Below are positions 54,754 through 64,000 of a stretch of 64,000 nucleotides of DNA, piece by piece. The notes under the pieces were generated by a model that worked only from the letters and a program-made list of their open reading frames with translations, did not search any database and was not told the DNA's origin. The translations under genes and the position numbers were made by a program. The stretch is from Pachyseris speciosa (taxonomy: Eukaryota; Cnidaria; Anthozoa; Scleractinia; Pachyseridae), in NCBI GenBank assembly GCA_016490735.1, contig JAEMWC010000373.1, forward strand, positions 190,001-254,000, given 5' to 3'. Numbering within the stretch: position 1 is the first letter of the stretch; every line of letters begins with the position of its first letter.

Positions 54754-54770
54754 CTTGCATTCCTTTTTTT
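54718..54770. repeat. T-rich low-complexity tract
   Basis: TCTTTTCTTTTCTTTTCTTT followed by a long T-run and more TC-rich sequence. Confidence 0.85.
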
Positions 54771-54879
54771 CATCTTCTTTTTTAAAGATTTTTCTTACAA
54801 GTTATAATTATTGTAAGTTAGAAATGGTTGAGCTGTAAAGCAATTTTCAAGGGATATATGTTGATAGGGGTCTATGGAT

Positions 54880-55068
54880 CAGGCGCGGATCCAGGGGAGG
54901 TGAAATGGGTGAATTTTCACCCCCCCCCCTTTTTTTCTGAGCCCCCCCTTCTTTCTTTTTTTTTTTTTCTTATCCCTCAAATATTGAAATAATATTTGAT
55001 TTATCTGATTTCTCTGATTGAGGTGGAGGAAATTCACCCCCCATTTCAAAATCCTGGATCGGCGCCTG
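54880..55068. mobile_element. 189-bp MITE
   Basis: Ends CAGGCGCGGATCCAGG and CCTGGATCGGCGCCTG are inverses with one mismatch; GGTGAAATGGGTGAA and its inverse lie inside. ATGGAT flanks both ends (54874-54879, 55069-55074). No ORF. Confidence 0.8.
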
Positions 55069-55074
55069 ATGGAT

Positions 55075-55599
55075 ATACACCGCAAAGAAACAGACACGAA
55101 CCGATGAATGATGCCTGTTGTCACGTATCGGAAAACGTCGATTCACCTTGTGTCTTTGAAGTCTGAACAACTAATATGTTACGAGAAGTGTCCATACGAA
55201 TTTTTGCAAGTTCAACAGCGAGAAGAAAGCTTTTAACATAACCAAATTTAACTCCAGATGTTTTTAATTAGACTGCCCTGTTTCCCAGTGGCCGCTCCAC
55301 TACTTTTAAGCGGTGGTACATTTTGTTGAATAACTCAAGTACGGGACATCACACACCCCTGAGACTTTGACAGGTAGATTATTTACTATTTTTCCACAAT
55401 ACCTCAATTTCCGGTTTTTGAATGATAAGCAATTATGTTTCAAATGACGTATTTGTAAACATTATTTTTCTCCCACATTTCATCGAGACTCCAGTAACGT
55501 TTATGCGAAAAAATCCTACATCGTTTGATAAGCGTTTCCTTTCTCAAACACTGGGTCGACTCTCATATACCGGGAACTGAAGTCGTTAACTATTACCTA
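55075..55599. other. gene-free stretch
   Basis: No gene or repeat recognised. Confidence 0.35.
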
Positions 55600-56175
55600 A
55601 CAGCAGGGTACGGGGCACAGAGGAACAGTGGGAACAGCAGGAACAGAGGAACAGTAAAAACAGAGGAACAGTAGGCACAGAGGAACAGTGGCCACACAGG
55701 AACATTGGGCACAGAGGAACAGTAGGAACAGAGGGCATAGAGGAACAGAGGAACATTAGGCAAGGAGGAACAGTAGGCACAGAGGAACAGTGGGCACAGA
55801 GGAACAGTAGGAACAGAGGAACAGTGGGCACACAGGAACATTGGGCACAGAAGAACAGTAGGAACAGAGGGCATAGAGGAACAGAGGAACATTAGGCAAG
55901 GATGAACAGTAGGCACAGAGGAACAGTAGGAACAGAGGAACAGTAAGAACAGAGAGACAGTAGGCACAGACGTACCGTGGGCATAGAGGAACAGTAGGAA
56001 CAGAGGTACAGTAGGAAAGAGGAACCGAGGAACAGTAGGAACAGAGGTACAGTAGGCACAGAGGAACAGTAGGCACAGTGGGCACAGAGGAACATTAGGC
56101 AGGGAGGAACGATGGGCAAAGAGGAACAGAGGGCAGATAGGAACACTGGACATAAGGAATAGTGGGCACAGAAGA
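55600..56175. repeat. 17-bp minisatellite array 1
   Basis: About 33 units of the type AGGAACAGTGGGCACAG with substitutions. A higher-order repeat of 136 bp (8 units) is visible between 55699 and 55835. Because 17 is not divisible by 3 and the unit lacks stops, long Pro/Leu/Cys-rich ORFs appear in several minus-strand frames; these are artefacts of the repeat. Confidence 0.95.
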
Positions 56176-56444
56176 ACAGAGGCTGAAAAGTGTGCAAAAG
56201 ATTGTCATCGGGCACGTTCCGAAAAGAGTTCCAAACGTTTTGCTCCTTGCTAATGTGTTCATTTGTTATGTTTCCAATTTTGTCAATTGCACTTTTGCAC
56301 TAAAAGTACCAGGTGTCAGAGCAGTATTTCTCTTCATGGCGTGAGGACAGCAAGTCTTAATTTATTAATTTGGGCATGTAAAGTTAAAATGATGTCTTTG
56401 CTTTTAATTGTTAGTTTAACAACTTCTAGACTTTTTTACTTTAA

Positions 56445-57459
56445 CCCATTGACTACCAGCTGTTTTTACGTTTCCGGAGTGATTTTCCACCTATAAACGA
56501 TGAATGGCAATTTGTGACTCTTTAATTGAATCTACCAGGGAAAGTGGTGCTGTCCTAAGGCACTGGAGGCTCAAGGTTTATGTAAACGTCATTTTGACGT
56601 AGCTATTTTTTATCCGTGAAGCAACAACAATGGCCCAAGTTCGGTTTGCTTGCGATTTTTGCTACGTTTACAGCCATTTTTCATCTTTAGCGGCTGCCTG
56701 ATGAGCATCATTAAGCGTGACGGTAGCTAAGAGTCCCCTTTCTCAAAGAATCGAGCAAGGTGATGTACTTTGTTGCCGAATTCGGCTTGTTACTCGACGA
56801 ACTGGGAATTTGGCCGGTCGGACACTTAGTACCTTTGGGACTCGACTACTGATGAATTTCTCGACCTACCGCCGCATATTTTCGAATTTGTGAGCACAGA
56901 AGATGACCACAAGCAGGAAAATTTGGCGGTAGGTCGGAGTGGCTGTAGACTTAGTTTATATGTGAAAGAATTGGGGGAAGGAACGGGCGCTTTCAAAAAT
57001 TCTCGTTAGTTCCCAGCATGCAATGCGCTCGAGATGTTGAAAATGTCGGGAAGGCCCGAATGCACTGGAACAAAAGGCTGTATTTACGCTCGGGAGAAGA
57101 ATATGAACAAAAAAAGTCATTTCTAAGCTAGAACAAGGACTGAATCTCGTTATGATGGTTGAAGTTTGGTTTTTCGACGATGATTTCTTTAAAAAACATG
57201 AAGGCGAAAAGGGGCCTTTTTTGTCGTTTCTCTTTGACGTTAAAAACGGTCAATTTCATTCTTGTCAAAACTCAAAATGCCATATTTGGTAAAAATCGCT
57301 ACGTTTCTTGCGTCTATTGGATATCCAAATTTAAAGGACATTCCATTTCGTGCTCACAACTACCAGTTAAGGCAATATTCGTGCGATTGAGAAAGTTGCA
57401 ATGTTTTGAAGCATGGGAGTTTTTTACGGCCGGTTTTTGCCGGCACGGGTGCCAATGGG
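56445..57459. mobile_element. TTAA-flanked non-autonomous element
   Basis: TTAA at 56441-56444 and 57460-57463. Ends CCCATTG and CAATGGG are inverses. A GGCCGGTTTTTGCCGGC hairpin sits near the right end, as in the 13401-14011 element. An internal hairpin uses CGACCTACCGCC and its inverse (56861-56934). No transposase. Confidence 0.55.
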
Positions 57460-57714
57460 TTAAGGCAGGAGCCCATGAATAGGAGCTTCACTCTCCCATA
57501 CAAGCCCTTTGAGTCAACCTTGCGCGTATCTTTTCTATTTTTAGAACGCTGCGAGTGTCTAAATTTGCACGCACTGTTTAGAATGCCCAAGAGAAGGATC
57601 GGGACAACGCGCTCCCCACCTTAGGCCACAATTTTATTATGAATACTTGTGTGCGGAATTTACTGGAAACAAATTTTCCCGGTAAATTGGAGCCTCCTGC
57701 ATAAAAAGCAGTTA

Positions 57715-57802
57715 TAATAATAATAATAATAATAATAATAAATCATAATCATAATCATAATCATAATAATCATAATCATAATCATAATAATAATCATAAT
57801 CA
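57715..57802. repeat. (AAT)n/(AATCAT)n microsatellite
   Basis: AAT triplets giving way to AATCAT units, followed by CAACTTTATTTAACGAGGGT, similar to the sequence next to the SINE tail at 11652. A 5'-truncated minus-strand SINE may follow. Confidence 0.8.
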
Positions 57803-58552
57803 ACTTTATTTAACGAGGGTAAAAACGTGACAGTAAAAAACTGAAAAACCAGTGGCCCTCGAAAACCCAGTGGCCCTCAAAACTCTAAAAGACAAAAAAG
57901 AACCTGAGGGCTTTTGTTGATGGTCTTATCGGCTAAAGATGAAGAAGTAGATTCTTGTAAAATTATAGATAGGAAGCATAGGAAAACAGGACGTCGCTTT
58001 GCGATGTGTGGTGTTTTCTATGGAAAATAATTGTAAAATTAGTCCCGTCATCCAATCCGATTGGTCAATAAATATGGTCCAACACCAGGTAAGACTGGTC
58101 ACTGTAAATTAACATAAAGAAACTTTCCGCTCTTTAATTTGCTTAATAATTATATTCAGTACTAATATGTGTCAATGATTGCAACCATACAACAAATGGC
58201 ATTATTATCATTTCATTTATTTTTCTTTTGTTATTAAAAGACACCTTCTTTGTAGTCGGTCTTTGTTTTTTCGTAATATCAGCTTCTGTCTACTTTAACT
58301 TAGCTTCCCTGGGATAGTTGACCTTGTTAAAGTTGGATTCTAAAAAGAGAGAAATTTTCCATACCTTTTGGCTTAGTTGTAACCAAAAAAAGGTCATTTG
58401 ACTGACAAGAAAAAAAGTTAAAACATAGAGCTACTCAAACACAAGACACTAGCTAATGTCTAGATCATTTATGCAGTTATAATCGACACATTTCAGTTGA
58501 AATCCGGCACAGAATTGATTAATGAGGTGTGTACTTATGCCACTTGCTTTGA
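57803..58552. other. gene-free stretch
   Basis: Includes a short tandem CCAGTGGCCCTC(G/A)AAA (57850-57885). No gene. Confidence 0.35.
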
Positions 58553-59085
58553 TCAATTTGTATCAAAACTTAAATGGGGATCTTGAAACAGCTGCAACGG
58601 AAGCTTTATGGAGAATCGGCCATTGGCCTTCTTTATAACTTAACTTGTGGTAACTTGACCACAGCAAAGAGATTCAAGTACCAACGTTTCGAGCGTTAGC
58701 CCTTAGTGAAAGCGAATCGCCTTTTTATAGTTTGCTATGCAAAATTAAAGTTACGTCCGCTTCTATCTTTTTTGCACGGTTAATTTAAAATAACACATGT
58801 AGGGCTATAAAACTGATCAATTTGGGTCAAAGCTTAAACACAGACCTTAAAACAGCTGAAACGGAAGTTTCATGGACAATCGGCCATCTTCCTTCTTTAT
58901 AATGAATTCAGTATTATCAACAGAGTTGATAAGGAAACTTGACCACCTTAAAACACTCAAGCACAGACGTTTCTAGTTTTAGCCATTTGTCAGGAGGAAT
59001 CGCCCTTTTTATAGACTGCTAAGTACAATTCAAGCTATGTCCTCTTCTATATCTTTTGTGCAGGGAAATTTAAAATGAAAACATA
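58553..59085. repeat. diverged tandem duplication, ~255-bp unit
   Basis: Two adjacent copies (58553-58800 and about 58812-59085) share AACAGCTG(C/A)AACGGAAG, ATCGGCCAT, AACTTGACCAC, AATCGCC(C/T)TTTTTATAG and CTTCTAT(C/A)T landmarks at roughly 70-75 percent identity by eye. Non-coding. Confidence 0.7.
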
Positions 59086-59212
59086 CACATCAATTAAAAA
59101 CAAGGAAAACCAATAAAGGAATTTCATTAGAATCGGTTATGGCACTAGCGGATGTCAGTGTTTATAAACCGATAGCATAGAAGACAATGTTGATAAAACT
59201 TTTTAATATCTT

Positions 59213-59690
59213 TTAAGGTAATTCCCTCGAAAAGAATGTACTATTAAGATTTTTTTCAAACTTCGCGCAATTGATATGAATGCATAGGACATAACATAGG
59301 AAAAAACGCAATAAAAAGACAGGGCCACCGTGCTGGTTTTCGCCCTACATGCCTGTTGTTGAGTGTTTTTACGGAAATGTGCCAGAAATATTCGAAACTT
59401 AAACAACCGAAGAAAAAAAATGCTATTATGGAACAAACACTATGAATAGTAGTGAAACCTAGAGCCTAATTGAGTATGTGTTCGTGTGTCTGGGCAATAA
59501 TCTTTCAGTATGGTGATTTCCCAAATTGCCTGATCTTGCAAATGATGTAAGGATAATGGACCACTTCGTCATCATCCCTTATTCCTCCCTGGCTCCAAAG
59601 GCAGAGTTTCACATCATTTGTGTGTAAATATCCAACTTCTACTATTAAACTATTTTTCTCCTCAAAATATGTTTTTCGTGTGCCTATTAC
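59213..59690 (-). repeat. interspersed repeat, copy 2
   Basis: Inverse-oriented relative of 15108-15566, collinear over its length. It includes CCTATGCATTCATATCAATT (compare CCTATGCATGGCTATCAATT in copy 1, on the same reading). Confidence 0.75.
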
Positions 59691-62586
59691 CAGTAAATAA
59701 CACCAACAAAAATGGTGGTGTTACCGGACGTTTTTCTGTAAAACTAGATTTTAAGTGAAGTTCGCAAACATCAAAGTCTTTCTGATCATGAAGCGATTCA
59801 TTTAGGTGTTTTCCACCTGCCTTTTGGAAGAAAGGCTTTGGAATGTGGAATGAGCTTTAAATTGTAAAGGTGTGAATAGTGAGAATTTCTTCTATTCGCT
59901 AAGCTTACATAAGTGAATGAGCTGTTCGAATATTATTGGTCGGAATTCGCATATGACAATTCGCCTGTCAGTAAGAGCTTTGAGTTCTGCCTGTAACGAA
60001 ATGAGTCAAGATCTACAATAAACGTCATGTTCCTGAACGAAGCTCTGGTCCACTTGATGTAGAAAGATCCCGGAAGGTGGCAGGGCGCCTCTCGCTCAGC
60101 AATGGAAGTGAAACCCTTGAAAAGCCCTTGTTACAGTGGTCACCGTACTCGTTTCTTTGCAACACGACAACAAAGGAAAAATTTTGGCTGACAAAACCTA
60201 ATGTCTAGGCAAATACGCCACGTTTCTAATGTGCGCGCGCACGAGAGCGCGCACGAGAGCGCGCCAAATGATGCCATAATTATAAATTATGCGCAGTAAG
60301 GATACGCCATGCAATAGGCTAGTTTTCAATTGTGGAAGAACAAAAGAACCAAGTCGAGGTTCAGGGGAATAATTTGCATATTTTTTTGTTAACAACAAAG
60401 GAAAACGAAAATGATTCCCCTGAACTTCGACGTGGTTCTTTTCTTTACCAAAATTCGAAAATCGCCTATTGTGACGAATTACCTTAAGTCAACAAAAATC
60501 AACTGTTGACCAACTTAACTACCTCGTAGTTGAAACATGCGTGTGCGGACGTCTACATAAACGTAATTAGCTCATTTTAAAACACCGAACGTTTTGGAAA
60601 CCGATGACCATCAGAACTGTTAAATTGAACAGGTACACTCGACTTTCGTTTTGGAGTTTGCTAGTGCTGGTAAAACCAGGCGTGTTATTTTAACAGTGGC
60701 TAGGATTTTGTTTTATGTACAGACAAGCCTTCACATGCTAAAATTAAGTGAAGCCAAAAGGAATTCAACAGTGGCAGCCGATATACAGGCAATGTGGTTA
60801 AACAGCGGGAAGTTTGTTAAATTATGACGGTGAAAATAAAACGTTAGGGATAATTTAGCCCCGCTATGTGCCATTCTGGAACTGAATTTAGATTAAGTCG
60901 ACATGGGGGCTGTATTCCACAAATTACAATTGCAATATGTTGACATGTGGCTCATGTGGTAAAAGTATATATTAAGGCATCAGTCAGTTTTCCTTGAGTG
61001 ATTAGCGCCAGATGTAACTCTTAGAGCACGAACTCTGCTGAAGGCTTATTTTGCTTCCAATAAAACGTTTGCGAGTGCTTAGAAGCTCAACTGGAAAAGG
61101 GAACTGCTTTGGAATCCTTACTCGGGTAAGTCATTTGAGCTGAATCAAATATAAATACTGTTGTTTCGTTGAGATATTTTTGATCCTGATGTGGTGATCA
61201 ACCCGTTACAAACAGTCAGTGGAATCAAAGTTGTTTAGAATAGTTGTTAGCGAAGTAAGGCTGTTGTCTAAACAGTTTCCATCTTCATGTTTCCTCGTAA
61301 ATATTGTGAACTGAAAGACTAAAAACAGCCCTCCATGAAAGCAAGTTGATAAGAAAATAGGACCTTCAGTTGACGACGAAGGGAATCTTGCTGTTTTTAA
61401 GGTATAAGGATACCCGGATTTTGTCCCGAAATTGAAAATACCAGATTTTTCATGATCGAATCAGTTAGACTAGAATGAACATTTTGCAAAAAGAACGGGA
61501 AGAAAAGCTGTAGTTTTACTTTTTAAAAGAATTACGAAAAACTATTTTTGTGATGCTGTTATGGCTAATTATGCGCTGACAAGTTTCTGCCAACAGTTCT
61601 GTCGCCGCTATAAACTAATATTCACCGCAAGTCGCGTGTTATATGAACTCGTAGCCGTGCATTTCATCACAATAAAACAAGCGTGCACCCAAGCCTTCCT
61701 TCTAATCGCCTTCGGTATCATTACTTTTTCGAGAAAAATTATCTTAGCTCTACTGTGTTTATTGTCGTGATGTCCTCGCGAAAGCGCAAGAAAAAGTCGC
61801 GGTGTCCATTTACATCGGCAAAGGAGCTCAAACGGCGAAGGAGCGACAGAATACCCTTCAGCGATGACCGTGCACACAGTCTCGCTTCAATCGATTGCGG
61901 CTCATATTTTAATCAGGAAAAATTGTTAAATTAACTGGATGGCGAGAAGCTAGAAGAGAGTCATTTACTCTTTCACCATGAGGAGATCCGTAACACCCAG
62001 ACGTACTAGTATCAAGCTGGGAAATGGTTTTCCGTCTTTTTCTGTATAAAATAAGATGTCGGTGAAGGGTGAACATTTTAAGCTCGTTTTCCCGCATCCT
62101 CTGACCGACTAGGCTGCAAACCGGCATGAATGTTTTAAGATACGTCCTTTGCAAAAAGCTGTCGGCTTTTTTGAAATTCGCTCCAGTTTAAATTTATGGC
62201 CTGTTTTGTGGAAGGATACGTAAACACTTTCAGTATCAATCTTAGGGGAGTGTAGGGAAAAAACGAAGAAAAAATGGAAAAATCGCAGACACCTCTTTTG
62301 AGGGCGAAGTGTGAGGAAACATTTCCGATGTCAACCGTCTCGCTCCAAATTCTCGCGCGGAGGATACGAACGTGATTAAGGCAAAGCCTTGGATTTCGCT
62401 TTCCCTCTTAATATATATTACGCGTTTTCTTTTTCTAAAATTTTGATCTCGACATTGAATTCTAAAAATATTAAGCTTTCAGAAAATGTATAGGTTGCCG
62501 GGGTTTTCTCTGCGAGCGCTCATTTAAACGCTCTGTTTCTAACTACGGTCATTTTGGGTATCCTAATACCTTAAGAAGCGCTATTG
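59691..62586. other. gene-free stretch
   Basis: Contains a short palindromic GCGC tract (60229-60263, GAGAGCGCGC repeats). Short ORFs, including a Lys/Arg-rich one near 61771, have no recognised domain. No gene is claimed. Confidence 0.35.
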
Positions 62587-63200
62587 TATCTAAGACTCTC
62601 GCGAATCGACTTCCGGTGAGACGATTCGACTGCCACACAGACGAATCGATCGATTCAATCGAATCGAGACGAATCGACAACGTATTCCACACTCCCTGTT
62701 GCCTTGCAGAGTTATTGTGTCTAGACTCTCGGGAATCGACTTCTGGTGAGACGATTCGACGACCAACACAGACGAATCGACAACGTATTTCACCCTCCCT
62801 GTTGCCTTGCCGCGGTATTAGGCTGATTTAGCAAAGACAACGGGGACTTCTTGACAACGGCGCGCGCAGATCTAAAAACCGACTTGACCAATGGCAGAGC
62901 AGCAAATTGAGCACCGGAAGTCGAGTTCAGTCCTTTCCGCGCGCTCTCACGTCCTCAAATGACGTTCCCGTTCTGTTGCTAAATTAGCCTATTGTGTCTA
63001 AGATTCTCGCGAATCGACTTGCGGTGAAACGATTCGACTGCCAACACAGACGAATCGATCGAATCAAGTCGAATCGACAACGTATTCCACCCTCCCCGTT
63101 GCCTTTCAACTATATTCTGTCTAAGACTCTCGCGAATGGATTTCCGGTAACACGATTCGTCTGCTAACATAGACGAATCGACTCGATTTGGGTGTATTGG
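62587..63200. repeat. satellite-like repeat with GAATCGA motifs
   Basis: Four imperfect copies of a ~110-130 bp unit, starting near 62587, 62718, 62992 and 63113. Each contains TCTAAGACTCTCGCGAATCG or a variant, then GACGATTCGACTGCC, ACAGACGAATCGA and CAACGTATTCCAC. The centre GAATCGATCGATTC is palindromic. A 170-bp unrelated insert separates copies 2 and 3. Confidence 0.8.
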
Positions 63201-63324
63201 ACAACCCTCAAATTTTAAGCAGGAATATAAGTGGACCGGTAGATCAGCTTTGGAATGACTGCTCAACATGGATGAACACAATTCATAAATTTTCAATCAG
63301 TCAATTCACACAGGTTTTTATGCT

Positions 63325-64000
63325 CCTGTGTGCCCATAGTTTCCCTGTGCCCACTGTTCCTCTGTGCCCAACGTTCCTTTGTGCCCAGTGTTCCTCTGTG
63401 CCTACTGGCCCTCTGTGCCCACTGCTCTTCTGTGCCCTATGTTCCTCTGTGCTTTCTATTCCTCTGTGCCCAATGTTCCTCTCTGTGCCCACTGTTTCTT
63501 CATCCCCACTGTTCCTCTGTGCCCACTGTTCCTTTGTGCCTACTGTTCCTCTAAGCCCACTGTTTGTCTGTGCTTCCTGTTCCTCTGTGCTTACTGTCGC
63601 TCTGTGCCCACTGTTCTTCTGTGCTTACTGTTCCTCTGTGCCCACAGTTCCGGTGTGCACACTGTATTTCTGTGCCCACTGTTTCTCTGTGCCCACTGTA
63701 CCTCTGTGCCCACTGTACCTCTGTGCCCGCTGTTCCTCTGTGCCCACTGTTCCTCTGTGCCCACGGTTCCTCTGTGTCCACTGTTCCTCTTTGCCCACTG
63801 TTCCTGTGTGCCCACTCTTACTGTGTGCCCACTGTTCCTCTGTACCCACTGTTTGTCTGTGCTTCCTGTTCCTCTGTGCCCACTATCCCTCTGTGCCCAC
63901 TATTCTTCTGTGCTTACTGTTTCTCTGTGCCCACAGTTCCTGCGTGCTCACTGTACCTCTGTGCCCACTGTTCCTCTGTGCCCACTGTCCTTCTGTGCCG
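63325..64000. repeat. 17-bp minisatellite array 2, inverse orientation
   Basis: About 40 units of CTGTGCCCACTGTTCCT, the reverse complement of the array 1 unit, running to the window end. Long minus-strand ORFs rich in GTEEQWAQR-type repeats arise only from the repeat structure. Confidence 0.95.

Noticed and set aside
55586..56215. Overlapping minus-strand ORFs of 81-186 codons rich in Val, Pro, Leu and Cys
   Set aside because: They are translations of the 17-bp minisatellite in several frames, with no independent coding signal.
61683..61934. Lys/Arg-rich ORF starting near 61771 with a nuclear-localisation-like stretch
   Set aside because: Short, no recognised family, no visible splice continuation or repeat support.
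63301..63849. Repetitive ORFs rich in Gly, Thr, Glu and Trp on the minus strand
   Set aside because: Same minisatellite in inverse orientation; the periodicity explains the open frames.

Overview
This window is metazoan nuclear DNA, most likely from an anthozoan cnidarian such as a coral. That is inferred from a spliced BMP-type gene, tRNA-derived SINEs, many small DNA-transposon derivatives and a Maverick/Polinton of the kind common in cnidarians. The sequence alone does not fix the species. Host-type protein coding is sparse: one convincing complete gene, a two-exon TGF-beta/BMP-family ligand on the minus strand (7720-8957).

Layout. 1-7.7 kb: a non-autonomous DNA transposon (41-1423), gene-free sequence, and an interleaved inverted-repeat structure (3838-4620). 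7.7-9.1 kb: the BMP-type gene and a TATA-like box. 9.1-21 kb: gene-poor DNA with a SINE, a foldback palindrome, a TTAA-flanked element, a TA-flanked MITE and several inverted-repeat pairs. 21-53.3 kb: a repeat family (called R here) in two adjacent copies bounded by matching 19-bp inverted ends. The second copy is a nest: it has been invaded by a complete-ended 18.6-kb Polinton (29235-47881), a SINE (48466-48907) and a 2.5-kb composite element (49087-51592) carrying interstitial telomere-like repeats. 53.3-64 kb: microsatellites, small MITEs, a second TTAA element, two arrays of one 17-bp minisatellite in opposite orientation, and a satellite-like repeat.

The Polinton is the main content. It has ~0.8-kb terminal inverted repeats and a perfect 6-bp target duplication (ATTTCA). 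A second copy of the host repeat, at 23.4 kb, lacks the insertion and shows the approximate empty site. The element encodes a virus-like gene set: protein-primed DNA polymerase B, A32-type packaging ATPase, double-jelly-roll major capsid protein, penton-like minor capsid protein, adenain-type protease, a hydrophobic minor virion protein with related small proteins, a parvovirus-type phospholipase A2, an RVE integrase with chromodomain, collagen-tipped fibre-like proteins, a BRO-N/nuclease protein, and a zinc-ribbon transcription-factor-like protein. The ATPase, major capsid, PLA2, integrase and protease regions are open. Polymerase, penton, fibre, BRO-N and several others carry stops or frameshifts, so this copy looks decayed but fairly young.

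Two features of the Polinton deserve most attention. First, the integrase has no usable ATG, overlaps the PLA2 gene in the -1 frame, and the overlap holds an in-phase A AAA AAC heptamer, a 7-nt spacer and a perfect 10-bp GC-rich stem: a textbook -1 ribosomal frameshift signal that would make a PLA2-integrase fusion. Second, most internal gene starts are preceded by a TCTAA element running into a TATATG start, recalling the TCTA late promoter of mavirus and Cafeteria roenbergensis virus. Both terminal genes also begin inside the inverted repeats, with the shared start codon in a hairpin loop.
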